DNA of 64,000 bases from assembly GCF_018531495.1 (NCBI RefSeq), contig NZ_JAHDTI010000014.1, forward strand, positions 62,001-126,000, written 5' to 3'. Positions 35,474 through 44,135 of the stretch are shown here, in pieces. The stretch's first letter is position 1. Every line of letters starts with the position of its first letter. Position numbers and translations under genes: made by a program. Under the pieces are notes generated by a model that saw nothing but the letters and a program-made list of their open reading frames with translations, made no database searches and was not told where the DNA came from. Source of the stretch: Nonomuraea sediminis (GTDB lineage Bacteria; Actinomycetota; Actinomycetes; Streptosporangiales; Streptosporangiaceae).

Positions 35474-37489
35474 TCAAGGCGCGACGCGCCACAGCTGCAG
35501 CCGTTCCCCGGGCCCACTGTTCAGGATCAACCGACCGTCCGTCGCGAACACGGGCTCGTGCACGCCCTTGGTGCGGGGCGAGATCGGCTTGCGCCCGGAC
35601 AGGTCCCACAGCCGGGAGTCCCCCTCGTCCTCGGCGGTGGCGCCGACGAGCGCCACGGTCCTGCCACCGACCTCCCCCACCAGGCCGTCACGGAGGAAGG
35701 GCGTGAAGTAGCTGTCGCGGTCCTCGACCGGGAGCGGTGTCACGAGGTCACGACCGGTACGCGCATCCAGGATCCGGACGTCCTGCCCGCGGATCGTGAA
35801 GACGGCGGGCGAGCAGGCGAACTGCCCCAGCTGGCCGATGGAGAAGTCCTCTCCCGGTGAGGCGACGGCGAAGGAGGAGAGCAGTCGCCGCCCCGCGACA
35901 TCCCAGATCCGGACATGTCCCGAGTTGTCGTAGGCGGCGAATACGGCGCGGTCATCGATCAGTGACAGCGACGACCCGGACTCCCTGACTCCGGGGTCGA
36001 ACGTGTCGATCAACCGGCGAGTCCTGAGGTCCCAGGTGTACACGATCCTGCCGGTCGAGGCCACGACCAGCGTCCGGGCCTCGCGCCGCACGAGCACCAG
36101 CCGGTTCACGGGCTGCGATCCGGGAACGGCCAGGCGGCCCGCCTCGGCCGAAGTCCTGAGATTCCAGATGCCGATGCCACGTGCCCCGCCGGCCACCGCG
36201 ACTGGCACGCCGTCCAGCTCCGTGGTCGCCAGCGTTCCGACACCCGGGCCGTCCTGCATGGGGGCACCCACGAGCTTGCCCGTGCCGGCGTCCCACATGC
36301 GCACGGCGCCTTTCTCCTCGCCTGTCACGATCACGGGCCTGCCGTCGACCTGGGCGGTGGCCGCGGTCTGGACGCCGTCGACGGGACCCGCCGGGCTGGG
36401 GCCGCCGAGCTGCCGACGGGTCTGGAGGTCCCACAGCCGGACGGTGTTGTCCCTGCTGCCGCTGATCAGCACGGGCCGCCCGTCGAGCAGACCGGCGGCC
36501 AGAGCGGTGATCGCTCCCTGGTGGCCCTCCATTGCCGCGATCCGTGTCCCGTTGGCCTCGTCGAACAGGTCGATGGAGTTCGGGACGGTGCTGGTGGTGG
36601 AGTTGACGTCGCTCGCCGCTCCGCCCACGGCGAGGAGCGGGCGGCCGTCGACCTCGCTGACAGCGATGGCGCCGTACCCCGGATGCTGGGTCATGGTCTG
36701 CTGCTTCTGCTTGCCGCTCAGATCCCAGCGGTCGACGATCTCTCCCGCGTGCAGGGCGTAGAGGAAGGGTCTGCCATCGATCTGCCGGACGACCATGTCG
36801 TCGGGCGAGGCATCCTCCTCCTCCCAGTCCTCGAGGTAGAGGGTCCGATCAAGCCTGCGACGGGTCTCCAGGTCCCAGAGATCGAGCGTGCCCTCGGCTC
36901 CTTCGAAGGCCACCATGATCGGACGGCCGTCGAGCTGCCCGACGGCCATCGTCTGCGCGCCGTAGGTACGGAGCGTGCCCAGGAGGGCCTGGGTGCGCGG
37001 GTTCCAGATGCGGACTGTCTCTCCATCGCTCACGAACAGCGCCTGAATCCCGCGAAAGGCTCCGACGGTGTACCTCGAGCTCTTCGGGAACCGCATCAGG
37101 ATCCTGCGTCCGCTCAGATCCCACAGCCGCCCGCCGTAGGCGCCCTCGGTGAGAACCCCTCCGTGGCCGCCCAGGTCCACCCAGGTGGCAGCCGTGCCCT
37201 CCAGCGGTTCGGCCGCCGGACGGAACCCGGGCAGGCTCCAGAACCTGACCTTGCCCTCGTCCCCCGCGGAGACCGCGATCGGTTCGCCGCCGAGAGTGCC
37301 GAACGCCACAGTGTTGACATCCGTGTGGCCGCCGCTGTCCAGCTCGGCAGGACCCGCGAGCTCGATCTCGCGTCCGGGCGTCGCGCACGGCCTGGAGATC
37401 TCCCACGCGGGCGCGGGCTCCGCCGCGCCGGAGCAGCCCGCGATCACCGCGCACAGGGACACCAGGGCCCAATGTCTGATCACTCTCAC
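35474..37489 (-). CDS. WD40-repeat lipoprotein
   Basis: 671 residues. Signal peptide with lipobox VIAGCSG (Cys19), so it is exported and lipid-anchored. The rest is a run of WD40-like blades: VRFWSLPG, LWDLSGRR, VRIWNPRTQ, LDLWDLETRRR, VRLWDLQTRRQLGG, VRMWDAGTG, IGIWNLRT, TWDLRTRRL, VRIWDVAGRRL, RLWDLSGRK, enough for one large or two small propellers. Most actinobacterial WD40 arrays are attached to kinases or NACHT modules; a free lipoprotein form suggests an extracellular scaffold. Stand-alone on the minus strand. Confidence 0.85.
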   Translation of the reverse strand: MRVIRHWALVSLCAVIAGCSGAAEPAPAWEISRPCATPGREIELAGPAELDSGGHTDVNTVAFGTLGGEPIAVSAGDEGKVRFWSLPGFRPAAEPLEGTAATWVDLGGHGGVLTEGAYGGRLWDLSGRRILMRFPKSSRYTVGAFRGIQALFVSDGETVRIWNPRTQALLGTLRTYGAQTMAVGQLDGRPIMVAFEGAEGTLDLWDLETRRRLDRTLYLEDWEEEDASPDDMVVRQIDGRPFLYALHAGEIVDRWDLSGKQKQQTMTQHPGYGAIAVSEVDGRPLLAVGGAASDVNSTTSTVPNSIDLFDEANGTRIAAMEGHQGAITALAAGLLDGRPVLISGSRDNTVRLWDLQTRRQLGGPSPAGPVDGVQTAATAQVDGRPVIVTGEEKGAVRMWDAGTGKLVGAPMQDGPGVGTLATTELDGVPVAVAGGARGIGIWNLRTSAEAGRLAVPGSQPVNRLVLVRREARTLVVASTGRIVYTWDLRTRRLIDTFDPGVRESGSSLSLIDDRAVFAAYDNSGHVRIWDVAGRRLLSSFAVASPGEDFSIGQLGQFACSPAVFTIRGQDVRILDARTGRDLVTPLPVEDRDSYFTPFLRDGLVGEVGGRTVALVGATAEDEGDSRLWDLSGRKPISPRTKGVHEPVFATDGRLILNSGPGERLQLWRVAP

Positions 37490-37534
37490 CGCGATTGGAC
37501 GGCGGCGTCCCGGAACTGGTTGCGGACCCCGCTT

Positions 37535-38350
37535 TCACAGAGTGCGGTCGGCGGGCCCGTCGTAGTGGTCGGGTCCCTGCATCTCCAGCGACAGCGGCTG
37601 GACCATGTCCGAGTTGGCGGAGGCGCGCCAGCCCTTCTCCCTGGTCATCTCCTCGATCGAGTGCGCGCACAGCGACAGCGAGCGGCAGACGATGAACAAG
37701 GCCTTCAACTGCAGCGGCTCGTAGCCCATGTCCAGGCCGATGCAGCCCATCGAGCCGGGCCCGTTGATCCAGACGCGGCGGCCGAACACCGCCTCGGTGG
37801 CGTCCTCCATGGCGCGGGCGATCCGGACGTACCGCCCGGTGATGCCCAGCTCATCCGCCAATTCCATCAGACGGACGGTCCGCGGGTCGCGGATGTGCTG
37901 GGCGTGGTGGAATCCGGGCATCCGCTCGCGGCGCTCGCGCATCTCGGCGACGACCTTCGCGGCGGCCTCCTCATCGCTCAGCCCGTCGCGCTCGGCCCGC
38001 TCGGCCACGCTCAGGAACAGCTCCGCGGGCCGGTCGGCGGTGCCATGCAGGCGGCCGATCCCGGCCACGCCCGCCGCGACCGCCGCGTTGAGCTCGGCGC
38101 CGCCCGACGTCGCGAAGCGGACGGTGGCCGAGGAGGGCGACATGGCGTGCTCGGCCATGTTCACCATGATCGCGTCGGTCATCCTGCCGACCTCGGGCGT
38201 CGGCAACTCGCCGCGGAGCACCAGGTGGAAGTGCTCGGCGAAGGAGATGTTGCCGGTCAGCTCGTTGACGTCGTAGCCCCGGATGACGATGCGGTCCTTG
38301 TTCTTCCACGCGATCGCCGTCTCCCAGGCGAACGGCTTCTTCTCGGTCAA
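37535..38350 (-). CDS. citrate-synthase-fold protein (citryl-CoA lyase type)
   Basis: 271 residues, shorter than citrate synthase (~370-430). Recognisable blocks are IVIRGYDVNELTGNISFAEH near the start, VAGIGRLHGTADRPAELF in the place of the synthase His loop, PGFHHAQHIRDPR and FGRRVWINGPGS. This short form is usually named citryl-CoA lyase and would split a 3-hydroxyacyl-CoA (citryl-CoA or a homologue) into acetyl-CoA and a keto acid, or the reverse. Last of a four-gene operon and coupled by ATGA to the CoA-transferase beta gene. Confidence 0.82.
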   Translation of the reverse strand: MTEKKPFAWETAIAWKNKDRIVIRGYDVNELTGNISFAEHFHLVLRGELPTPEVGRMTDAIMVNMAEHAMSPSSATVRFATSGGAELNAAVAAGVAGIGRLHGTADRPAELFLSVAERAERDGLSDEEAAAKVVAEMRERRERMPGFHHAQHIRDPRTVRLMELADELGITGRYVRIARAMEDATEAVFGRRVWINGPGSMGCIGLDMGYEPLQLKALFIVCRSLSLCAHSIEEMTREKGWRASANSDMVQPLSLEMQGPDHYDGPADRTL

Positions 38351-39102
38351 CGACTTTTCCTTTCAGGGAAGTACACACACGCCGGATCGATCTCCTCGCG
38401 CAGGAGCCGCAGCTCCTCGGGATCCGGCGGCACAACGATGTCCAATACGTCGCGAAATTTCGGGACAAAGCCCGTGTTCTCCAGTACGGCTTCCGCGGTG
38501 GCGCCCGGCATCAGGGCGGTCACCACGAGGGCAGAGTCGGAAGCCTCCATCACGCACAGATCGGTGACGACCTTGACGTGCAGCGGCCCGAGCCCGACCT
38601 TGGCCCGCTCCCCCGGACCGCCCAGAAACCCCGGGCTGGTGACGTAGTCACATCGGGCTGGAAAGCGCCTTTTTTCATGATTTGTCAGGATGACGACCTG
38701 CGAGCAGTGGCTGGCGATGTCGTTGGCCCCGCCGCTGCCGGGCAGCCGCTTGCCGGAGACCCAGGTGGAGTTGATGTTGGCGAACTCGTCCACCTGCGCT
38801 CCGCCCAGGAACCCAGTGCGCACCAGCCCCCGCTGCACGAGCCCGCCCAGGGCCTCGAACAGCGAGCCGTGCCTGGACGCCCCGTGCATGAGCCGCGGGT
38901 CCACCACGGACACCGGAGTCGGCACGACCTTCGGGAAGATCACCCCCGACTCGATGACCAGCTTGGCGTCCGGCGCGTGCGTCCGCTGCGCCAGCGTGGC
39001 CGCGAGCAGCGGCAGCCCGGTCCCGACGATCACCAGGTCGCCGTCACGGATCTGCCTGGCCCCCTCGGCCACGAGGATCTCCCGTGGAAGAGCGCCGCTC
39101 AT
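38347..39102 (-). CDS. CoA-transferase subunit beta
   Basis: 251 residues, family I CoA-transferase, beta/B-type: EILVAEGARQIRDGDLVIVG, then FLGGAQVDEFANINSTWV and SGGANDIASHCSQVVILTNH. The family's catalytic Glu is normally in a SENG-like stretch; here IESGVIF is the nearest match. Start ATG overlaps the alpha-subunit stop (39099-39102). With the alpha chain it would move CoA between acyl groups in the cytoplasm; some relatives (IpdAB) are ring-opening hydrolases instead. Confidence 0.85.
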   Translation of the reverse strand: MSGALPREILVAEGARQIRDGDLVIVGTGLPLLAATLAQRTHAPDAKLVIESGVIFPKVVPTPVSVVDPRLMHGASRHGSLFEALGGLVQRGLVRTGFLGGAQVDEFANINSTWVSGKRLPGSGGANDIASHCSQVVILTNHEKRRFPARCDYVTSPGFLGGPGERAKVGLGPLHVKVVTDLCVMEASDSALVVTALMPGATAEAVLENTGFVPKFRDVLDIVVPPDPEELRLLREEIDPACVYFPERKSR

Positions 39103-39995
39103 ACGAGCCTCCTCATCTGCTCCACCAGCCCTGCGCGAAGCGTGCCGTCCGGATCGCGGAGCTTGAGGTGGTCCTCGAAGGACGAGCCGAGATTGCCCGC
39201 GATCCACTCCCGCAGCTCGCCGTCCCCGGCCCGCCCGAGCGCCTGGTACTCCTTGACCTCCGACTCGGCGAAGTCGTAGGCCCGGTAGACGGAGGTGGGA
39301 AAGGCCCCGCAGGGCTGCTCCACCACCGCCGTGACATACGCCTCGGGGATCGTCACCTGCTCGGGCCGGTCGGCGAAGGCCCCGGCGGGCAGCACCTCCT
39401 CGGCCGACACGATGGCGACCCGGGCGGCCCGCACCATGTCCACCTCATGGGAGGTGACCCCTTCGATCACGACATTTCCGGAGGCGTCGGCGCGGTTCGC
39501 GTGGATCAGGGCCACGTCGGGAGTCATGGCCCTGAGCAGGACCACCGGCTTCCCGGTGAACGGATCGGCCGACTCCACCGCGACCCCTGAAGACACCAGG
39601 TCGCCGAGCAGGTCCGTGCCCAGCAGGCTCCTGGTCGGCAGGTACGGCAGGCCGAGCGCTCCCGCGGCGAACCGGCTGGCCATGGCCAGGTGCGAGTGGT
39701 CGCCCACGCTCACCTCGCCCCGCTCGACCGCCCGCCGCCAGGCGAACAGCGTGCCGTAGCGCTCCAGGTTGCCGGTGCCCTGCTCGGTCCTGACCACGAG
39801 CCCGGCGGCCACCAGCATGTCCAGCGGGAGCGACAGGTTGCAGCCCACCACGGTGAGCCCGCCGATCCCCTGCCGGATCACCTCGTGCACCAGCGCCATC
39901 GGGCAGCGGTTGATGTTCTGGCCTCCCATGCCCACGACGGCGCCCTGCCGTACATGCCGGGTGACGGCCTGGGCGGCGGTCAGTAACTTATGCAC
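39099..39995 (-). CDS. CoA-transferase subunit alpha
   Basis: 298 residues from a GTG at 39995 that lies 16 bases inside the end of the ALDH gene; the protein then opens with HKLLTAAQAVTRHV and VVGMGGQNINRCPMAL, the normal family start with its glycine loop. GCNLSLPLDMLVAAGLV, DPFTGKPVVLLRAMTPDVAL and HANRADASGNVVIEG are typical alpha-subunit blocks. Functions with the beta subunit encoded next. Confidence 0.87.
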   Translation of the reverse strand: MHKLLTAAQAVTRHVRQGAVVGMGGQNINRCPMALVHEVIRQGIGGLTVVGCNLSLPLDMLVAAGLVVRTEQGTGNLERYGTLFAWRRAVERGEVSVGDHSHLAMASRFAAGALGLPYLPTRSLLGTDLLGDLVSSGVAVESADPFTGKPVVLLRAMTPDVALIHANRADASGNVVIEGVTSHEVDMVRAARVAIVSAEEVLPAGAFADRPEQVTIPEAYVTAVVEQPCGAFPTSVYRAYDFAESEVKEYQALGRAGDGELREWIAGNLGSSFEDHLKLRDPDGTLRAGLVEQMRRLV

Positions 39996-41428
39996 GCCGA
40001 CCGCCACTCGGTGTAGAAGTCCCAGACCTGCGGCGAGCACTCGGGCGGGCCGAACTGCGACAGCTTGGCGCCCATGTGCGGCAGGTGCGCGTAGGCGCCC
40101 ACGCCGGGCCGGTTGACGTGCAGCATCCCGGCCTCGAACCGGTCGAGCGCCTCGAAGATGGTCGCCGGGTCCTGCGTGAAGATCGTGCCACTCATGCCGT
40201 ACCTGACGGAGTTGGAGATGCGCATCGCGTCGTCGAACCCGTCGCAGTCGACCACCGACAGCACCGGGCCGAAGATCTCCTCCTGGGCGATCTCGCTGTC
40301 CCACGGCACGTCGCGCAGCACGGTCGGCTCGACGTAGAAGCCGTTGCCCGGGGCGCGCCCGCCGCCGACGACGACCTTGGCCCCGATCTCCTGAGCGGAC
40401 TTGATCGCGTCCAGGCAGGCCCGCATGCGTGCCTCGTTGATCACCGGGCCGATCGTCGCGTCCGGGTCGAACCCGTAGCCGACCGTGAGCGCCGAGACCT
40501 CGCCGGCGAGCCTGTCCAGGAAGGCTTCCTTGACGGACCTGTCCACCACCACCCGCGAGGTGGCACTGCAGCGCTGCCCGGACTGACCGAAGGCACCGAA
40601 GGCGGCGGCCTTGGCCGCCTTGTCCAGGTCGGCGTCGGCCAGCACCAGCACCGCGTTCTTGCCGCCCAGCTCCAGCTGGGTGCGCAGCAGCCGCGGCGCC
40701 CCCGCGGTGTGGATGGACAGGCCCACGGGCAGCGAGCCGGTGAAGCTGATCCCGGCCACCCGTGGATGCCCGACCAGCGCCTCACCCGCGGCGATGTCGC
40801 CCTGCACGAGGTTGAGCACCCCGGCGGGCACGCCCGCGTCCACGAACGCCTCCACCAGCAGCGCCGAGGTCAGCGGCGTGAACGGCGACGGCTTGAGCAC
40901 CGCGCCGCACCCGGCCAGCAGCGCGGGCGCCACCTTCCACATCGGGATGGCCAGCGGGAAGTTCCACGGCGTGATCAGCCCGACGACGCCGATCGGCGAG
41001 CGGAAGGTGTAGGAGAACGTGCGCGGCTCCTCGGCCGGCAGCGTCTCGCCCTTCAGCCGCCTGCCCTCGCCGGCGGTGAAGTCGAGGATCGCCAGGGCCC
41101 GCTTGACCTCGCCGCGCGCCTCCTTGAGCAGTTTGCCCTGCTCGCGGGTGATCGCCTGGGCGAAGTCCTCGGCGCGTTCCTCGATGAGCCGCTCGGCCGC
41201 CCGCAGGTACTCGGCCCGCTTGATCGGCCCCAGCGCCTTCCACGCGGGCATCGCCGCATCGGCGGCCTCGACGGCCAGCTCGACGTCCGCGCCGCCGGAC
41301 TCGGCGAAGTCGCCGAGGTGGTCGGAGAGGTCGCCGGGGTTGATGTTCGGCCGGGTCTGCCCGCTCTCGGGGGCGCGCCATTCGCCACCGATGTGGTTGA
41401 GCAGGTAGCGACTCGGGATCGTCGCCAT
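39980..41428 (-). CDS. NAD(P)-dependent aldehyde dehydrogenase
   Basis: 482 residues, full length. Catalytic Cys287 in GQSGQRCSATSR, general base Glu253 in LELGGKNAV, oxyanion Asn156 in TPWNFPLA, cofactor strand FTGSLPVG, and C-terminal EEIFGPVLSV. It oxidises an aldehyde to the acid; similarity in layout is to the succinate-semialdehyde/betaine-aldehyde/alpha-ketoglutarate-semialdehyde group. First gene of the operon that continues into CoA-transferase and the citrate-synthase-fold protein, divergent from the ABC importer. Confidence 0.92.
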   Translation of the reverse strand: MATIPSRYLLNHIGGEWRAPESGQTRPNINPGDLSDHLGDFAESGGADVELAVEAADAAMPAWKALGPIKRAEYLRAAERLIEERAEDFAQAITREQGKLLKEARGEVKRALAILDFTAGEGRRLKGETLPAEEPRTFSYTFRSPIGVVGLITPWNFPLAIPMWKVAPALLAGCGAVLKPSPFTPLTSALLVEAFVDAGVPAGVLNLVQGDIAAGEALVGHPRVAGISFTGSLPVGLSIHTAGAPRLLRTQLELGGKNAVLVLADADLDKAAKAAAFGAFGQSGQRCSATSRVVVDRSVKEAFLDRLAGEVSALTVGYGFDPDATIGPVINEARMRACLDAIKSAQEIGAKVVVGGGRAPGNGFYVEPTVLRDVPWDSEIAQEEIFGPVLSVVDCDGFDDAMRISNSVRYGMSGTIFTQDPATIFEALDRFEAGMLHVNRPGVGAYAHLPHMGAKLSQFGPPECSPQVWDFYTEWRSACISY

Positions 41429-41512
41429 CGGGGTCCTTTCCGGTCATGTTCTAGTACGGCAAAGCCTCACTGACCGGCAGTTATCGGACAAGAGGGATTA
41501 AGCCGATGCCTT

Positions 41513-41557
41513 CGATAGACAGCCGCTATGTGCCTCTGCCTATGGCGCCGATAGACA
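41513..41557. promoter_or_regulatory. direct repeats in the ALDH/ABC divergent region
   Basis: CGATAGACA occurs at 41513-41521 and 41549-41557, 36 bases apart, within the 290-bp gap that must hold promoters for both operons. They are candidate regulator sites. Nothing coding is seen in 41429-41718. Confidence 0.4.
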
Positions 41558-41718
41558 AATCACACGTTGGCCAGGCCGAACCTCTGCACTAGACATGCCG
41601 GGAAGCGACCTGCTCACGGGCGGTTCGCGGAGTTCACCCCGAATTCACCTGCGCGTCGGTTTAGCACATCCGACATACGCGATCGTTCGGTGACGAAACT
41701 CCCAGAAAGGCATAAACG

Positions 41719-42798
41719 ATGATAAAGCTCCGCTTAGGAGTGGCCGCCGCGTCGTCTGTTCTGGTCCTCACCGCGTGTGGCGGGTCGGGCACCGGGGACT
41801 ACGACTGGTCGAAGGCACCGGACACCGCCAAGATCGCTGAGCAGGGCAAGGACCTGCCGACCTACGGCCTGGCCCCCGACTGGGCCAACTACGGCGAGGT
41901 CGTCAAGGCGTTCTGCGCCAAGTACAACGCCACCTGCGCGCACAAGGACACCGACATGTCCTCCTCCGAGGAGATCGTCAAGTTCGACGCGGAGAAGGAC
42001 AACCCCATCGGCACCGCCAGCGACATCGGCCTGATGTGGGGCCCGGTCGCCGAGGCCAAGGGCGTGGTGCCCGACTACCGGCCGCCGTCGGCGAGCAAGC
42101 TCAAGGACTGGCAGCGAGGCAAGGGCTGGGTCGCCACCTTCGTGGGCGCGCCCGCCTTCGTGGTGAACACCGACAAGGTGCAGAACCCGCCCAAGAGCTG
42201 GCAGGACCTGCTCAAGCCCGAGTACAAGGGCCAGATCGCCATCAAGAACCCGACCTCGTCCGGCACCGGCCAGGCGATGATCGTGGCCGCGGCGGTCGCC
42301 AACGGCGGCTCGGTGGAGAACCTGGCCCCCGCCTTCGACTACTTCAAGAAGCTGAAGGACACCGGCAACATCAGCGACGTCAAGATGAGCGAGGAGACGC
42401 TGGAGAAGGGCGAGGCCCCGATCCAGATCAACTACGACTTCAACGGCATCGCGCAGAAGGCCGCGCTGAAGCAGAAGAACGTCAACGTCGACGTGATCAT
42501 CCCCAGTGACGGCTCGATCTGGTCGCCGTCCGGCCTGATGATCAACAAGTACAACACCAGCAAGGGCGACTTCCTCAAGGGCTTCCTCGACTTCGTCCTG
42601 TCGGACCAGGCGCAGGACCTGTTCGCCAAGTTCGGCGCCCGACCCATCAGGGCGCTCAACGGCGACCTCCAGCTGCCCGCCGACGCCAAGGCCAACTGGC
42701 TGCCCGACTCGGCCTACGCGCCGGTCAAGGAGATCGAGATCACGAAGGTCAACCCGGAGCAGATCGTCGCCGACTGGGAGGCGAAGGTTCTCGCTTGA
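41719..42798 (+). CDS. ABC transporter substrate-binding lipoprotein
   Basis: 359 residues. Signal peptide with lipobox VLTACGGS. Periplasmic-binding-protein type 2 fold: VVNTDKVQNPPKSWQDLLKP, GQIAIKNPTSSGTGQAM and PSGLMINKYN are typical of the iron/polyamine/aminoethylphosphonate-binding group. The ligand is not readable. Its stop codon lies inside the adjoining mobile element: the last shared host base is 42794 and TGA (42796-42798) comes from the element's end. Removing the element restores GCATGA, giving the same C-terminal residues and an ATGA overlap with the permease gene. Confidence 0.9.
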   Translation: MIKLRLGVAAASSVLVLTACGGSGTGDYDWSKAPDTAKIAEQGKDLPTYGLAPDWANYGEVVKAFCAKYNATCAHKDTDMSSSEEIVKFDAEKDNPIGTASDIGLMWGPVAEAKGVVPDYRPPSASKLKDWQRGKGWVATFVGAPAFVVNTDKVQNPPKSWQDLLKPEYKGQIAIKNPTSSGTGQAMIVAAAVANGGSVENLAPAFDYFKKLKDTGNISDVKMSEETLEKGEAPIQINYDFNGIAQKAALKQKNVNVDVIIPSDGSIWSPSGLMINKYNTSKGDFLKGFLDFVLSDQAQDLFAKFGARPIRALNGDLQLPADAKANWLPDSAYAPVKEIEITKVNPEQIVADWEAKVLA

Positions 42799-42950
42799 CG
42801 TCCTCCCCCGCCTTCGGCGAGGGATTTCAACCCGTTCCTAAACGACGAGGAGATCAGGTTGAGGTTCGCGGTGCACCGGCCCGGCAGCCCGAGGCCCTTC
42901 CCGCGCAGCAACCGCCCGCCCGGCGGCCGTGTCCCTGATGTTGCGCGCTG
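42795..42950 (-). ncRNA. predicted omega RNA (reRNA) of TnpB
   Basis: In studied IS200/IS605 elements the guide RNA scaffold comes from the 3' end of tnpB and the right end, and the guide is the flanking DNA. Here the scaffold would include the last ~35 codons and the terminal hairpin, whose stem pairs fully on the minus-strand RNA if one U-G wobble is allowed. It ends GACGTCAA. The guide then starts at 42794 and reads GCGAGAACCTTCGCCTCC. The 5' limit given is a guess. Confidence 0.6.
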
Positions 42951-44031
42951 CGTTCACGTCGGCGTTGTCGCGGTGCCCGCAAACCTCACACAAGAAGAGC
43001 GCTTGGCTCTTGCGATTCTCCCGTGCGACGTGCTTGCAGGAATTGCAGGTCTGCGAGGTGTATCGAGGGGCAACCCGGACCACTCGCCCGGACGCCTTCG
43101 CATCGAGTCGCGCCACGAGCGCCCCCCAACCGGAGGCGGCGATGCCCCGGTTCAGCCCGGCCTTCTGCCGGACATTCCGGCCGGGGGCCTCCGGGGTGCC
43201 CTTGACCGCGCGAGTCATGGCTCTGACATCGAGATCCTCCACAACGATCAAATCGAATCGGCGGGCGAGATCTGTGCTGGTCTTCTCCACCCAGTCCTTA
43301 CGGCGGTCGGCTCCACGCGCCATCAGCCTGGCACGGGCCTGTCTGACATCGGCCCGGCGCCTGGATCCCTGCTTGGCGCGACCGAGTCGACGCTGCAGTC
43401 GAGCACGTCGTTTGACCTCCCATGGACGCGGCCGGGGTGTGGTCAGCAACTCTCCCGTGGACAGCGCCGCACTCACCACGATCCCCCGGTCGAGTCCGAC
43501 GACTTCTCCAGTATCAGGAGCCCGAATCGCCTGCGGAACGGCAGCAAAGCCCACGTGCCAGCGACCCGCCCGATCGAGTGTGACCCGGAAGGACTTGACT
43601 CCCTCGGGCACAGGGCGCGACCAACGGAAGCGCACCCAGCCCACCTTGGGGATCCGCAGCTCGCCCACTCGCCTGGACACCCGGCGCACGTCTGTCGAAC
43701 GCATCGCGACGATCCGGAACCCCTCGTTACGTCCTACTTTCCGCCACGTCGGGCGGCCCTGGGATCCGATGAAGAAGCGAGCGAGGGCTTGCGCGAAATC
43801 CCGCAATGCCTGCTGCTGGACGACAACCGAGCCGGCTCGCAGCCAGGGCGTCTCCTGCCTCGCGTCGCTGAGCTGTCGACACTGCTCAGCAAAACCCGGC
43901 GCGCTCGCCCGCCCGGGTCGCCAGTGCCGATGCTGCTCGACTGCGAGGTTCCAGACATATCGCGCATGTGCACAGTGCTCCAGCAACTTACTCTCCTGAG
44001 CGAGTGTCGGCTGAAGCCGGTAGCGAGCCAC
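42838..44031 (-). CDS. tnpB: TnpB RNA-guided nuclease
   Basis: 397 residues from a GTG giving ARYRLQPTLAQESKLLEHC; an upstream GTG would add 19 residues without family character. The RuvC-like site is intact: Asp181 in VVGLDRGIVV, Glu265 in IVVEDLDVRAM and Asp358 in RDNADVNAARN. The zinc finger has CNSC (329, 332) and CEVC (348, 351). TnpB proteins, ancestors of Cas12, cut DNA next to a TAM under guide-RNA direction and favour retention of their element. The gene is antisense to the ABC operon it interrupts. Confidence 0.93.
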   Translation of the reverse strand: MARYRLQPTLAQESKLLEHCAHARYVWNLAVEQHRHWRPGRASAPGFAEQCRQLSDARQETPWLRAGSVVVQQQALRDFAQALARFFIGSQGRPTWRKVGRNEGFRIVAMRSTDVRRVSRRVGELRIPKVGWVRFRWSRPVPEGVKSFRVTLDRAGRWHVGFAAVPQAIRAPDTGEVVGLDRGIVVSAALSTGELLTTPRPRPWEVKRRARLQRRLGRAKQGSRRRADVRQARARLMARGADRRKDWVEKTSTDLARRFDLIVVEDLDVRAMTRAVKGTPEAPGRNVRQKAGLNRGIAASGWGALVARLDAKASGRVVRVAPRYTSQTCNSCKHVARENRKSQALFLCEVCGHRDNADVNAARNIRDTAAGRAVAAREGPRAAGPVHREPQPDLLVV

Positions 44032-44135
44032 GCGGGAGACAGTATCCAACCCCACCGACAAATCCCGGAGAGCTCGTGGCCGCACCACGGACTCTTCCCG
44101 AGTGAAGGCTTGGCGATGCGAGCCGTAGGTATTTC

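Larger units (their letters stand above)
42795..44135 (-). mobile_element. single-gene tnpB element of the IS200/IS605 superfamily
   Basis: 1341 bp carrying only tnpB, with no tnpA, target duplication or terminal inverted repeats. The right end (low coordinates) holds the hallmark hairpin, arms CCCCCGCC (42805-42812) and GGCGAGGG (42816-42823), then on the minus strand GGAGGACGTCAA to the boundary. The left end begins at 44135 on the minus strand with GAAATACC, directly after TCAT. Deleting it joins 42794 to 44136 and recreates the GCATGA gene junction, which fixes both ends to within a base. Confidence 0.88.

Noticed and set aside
42795..44135. A tnpA transposase gene or inverted-repeat DDE element
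   Set aside because: No Y1 transposase motif and no terminal inverted repeats or target duplication were found; only tnpB is present.
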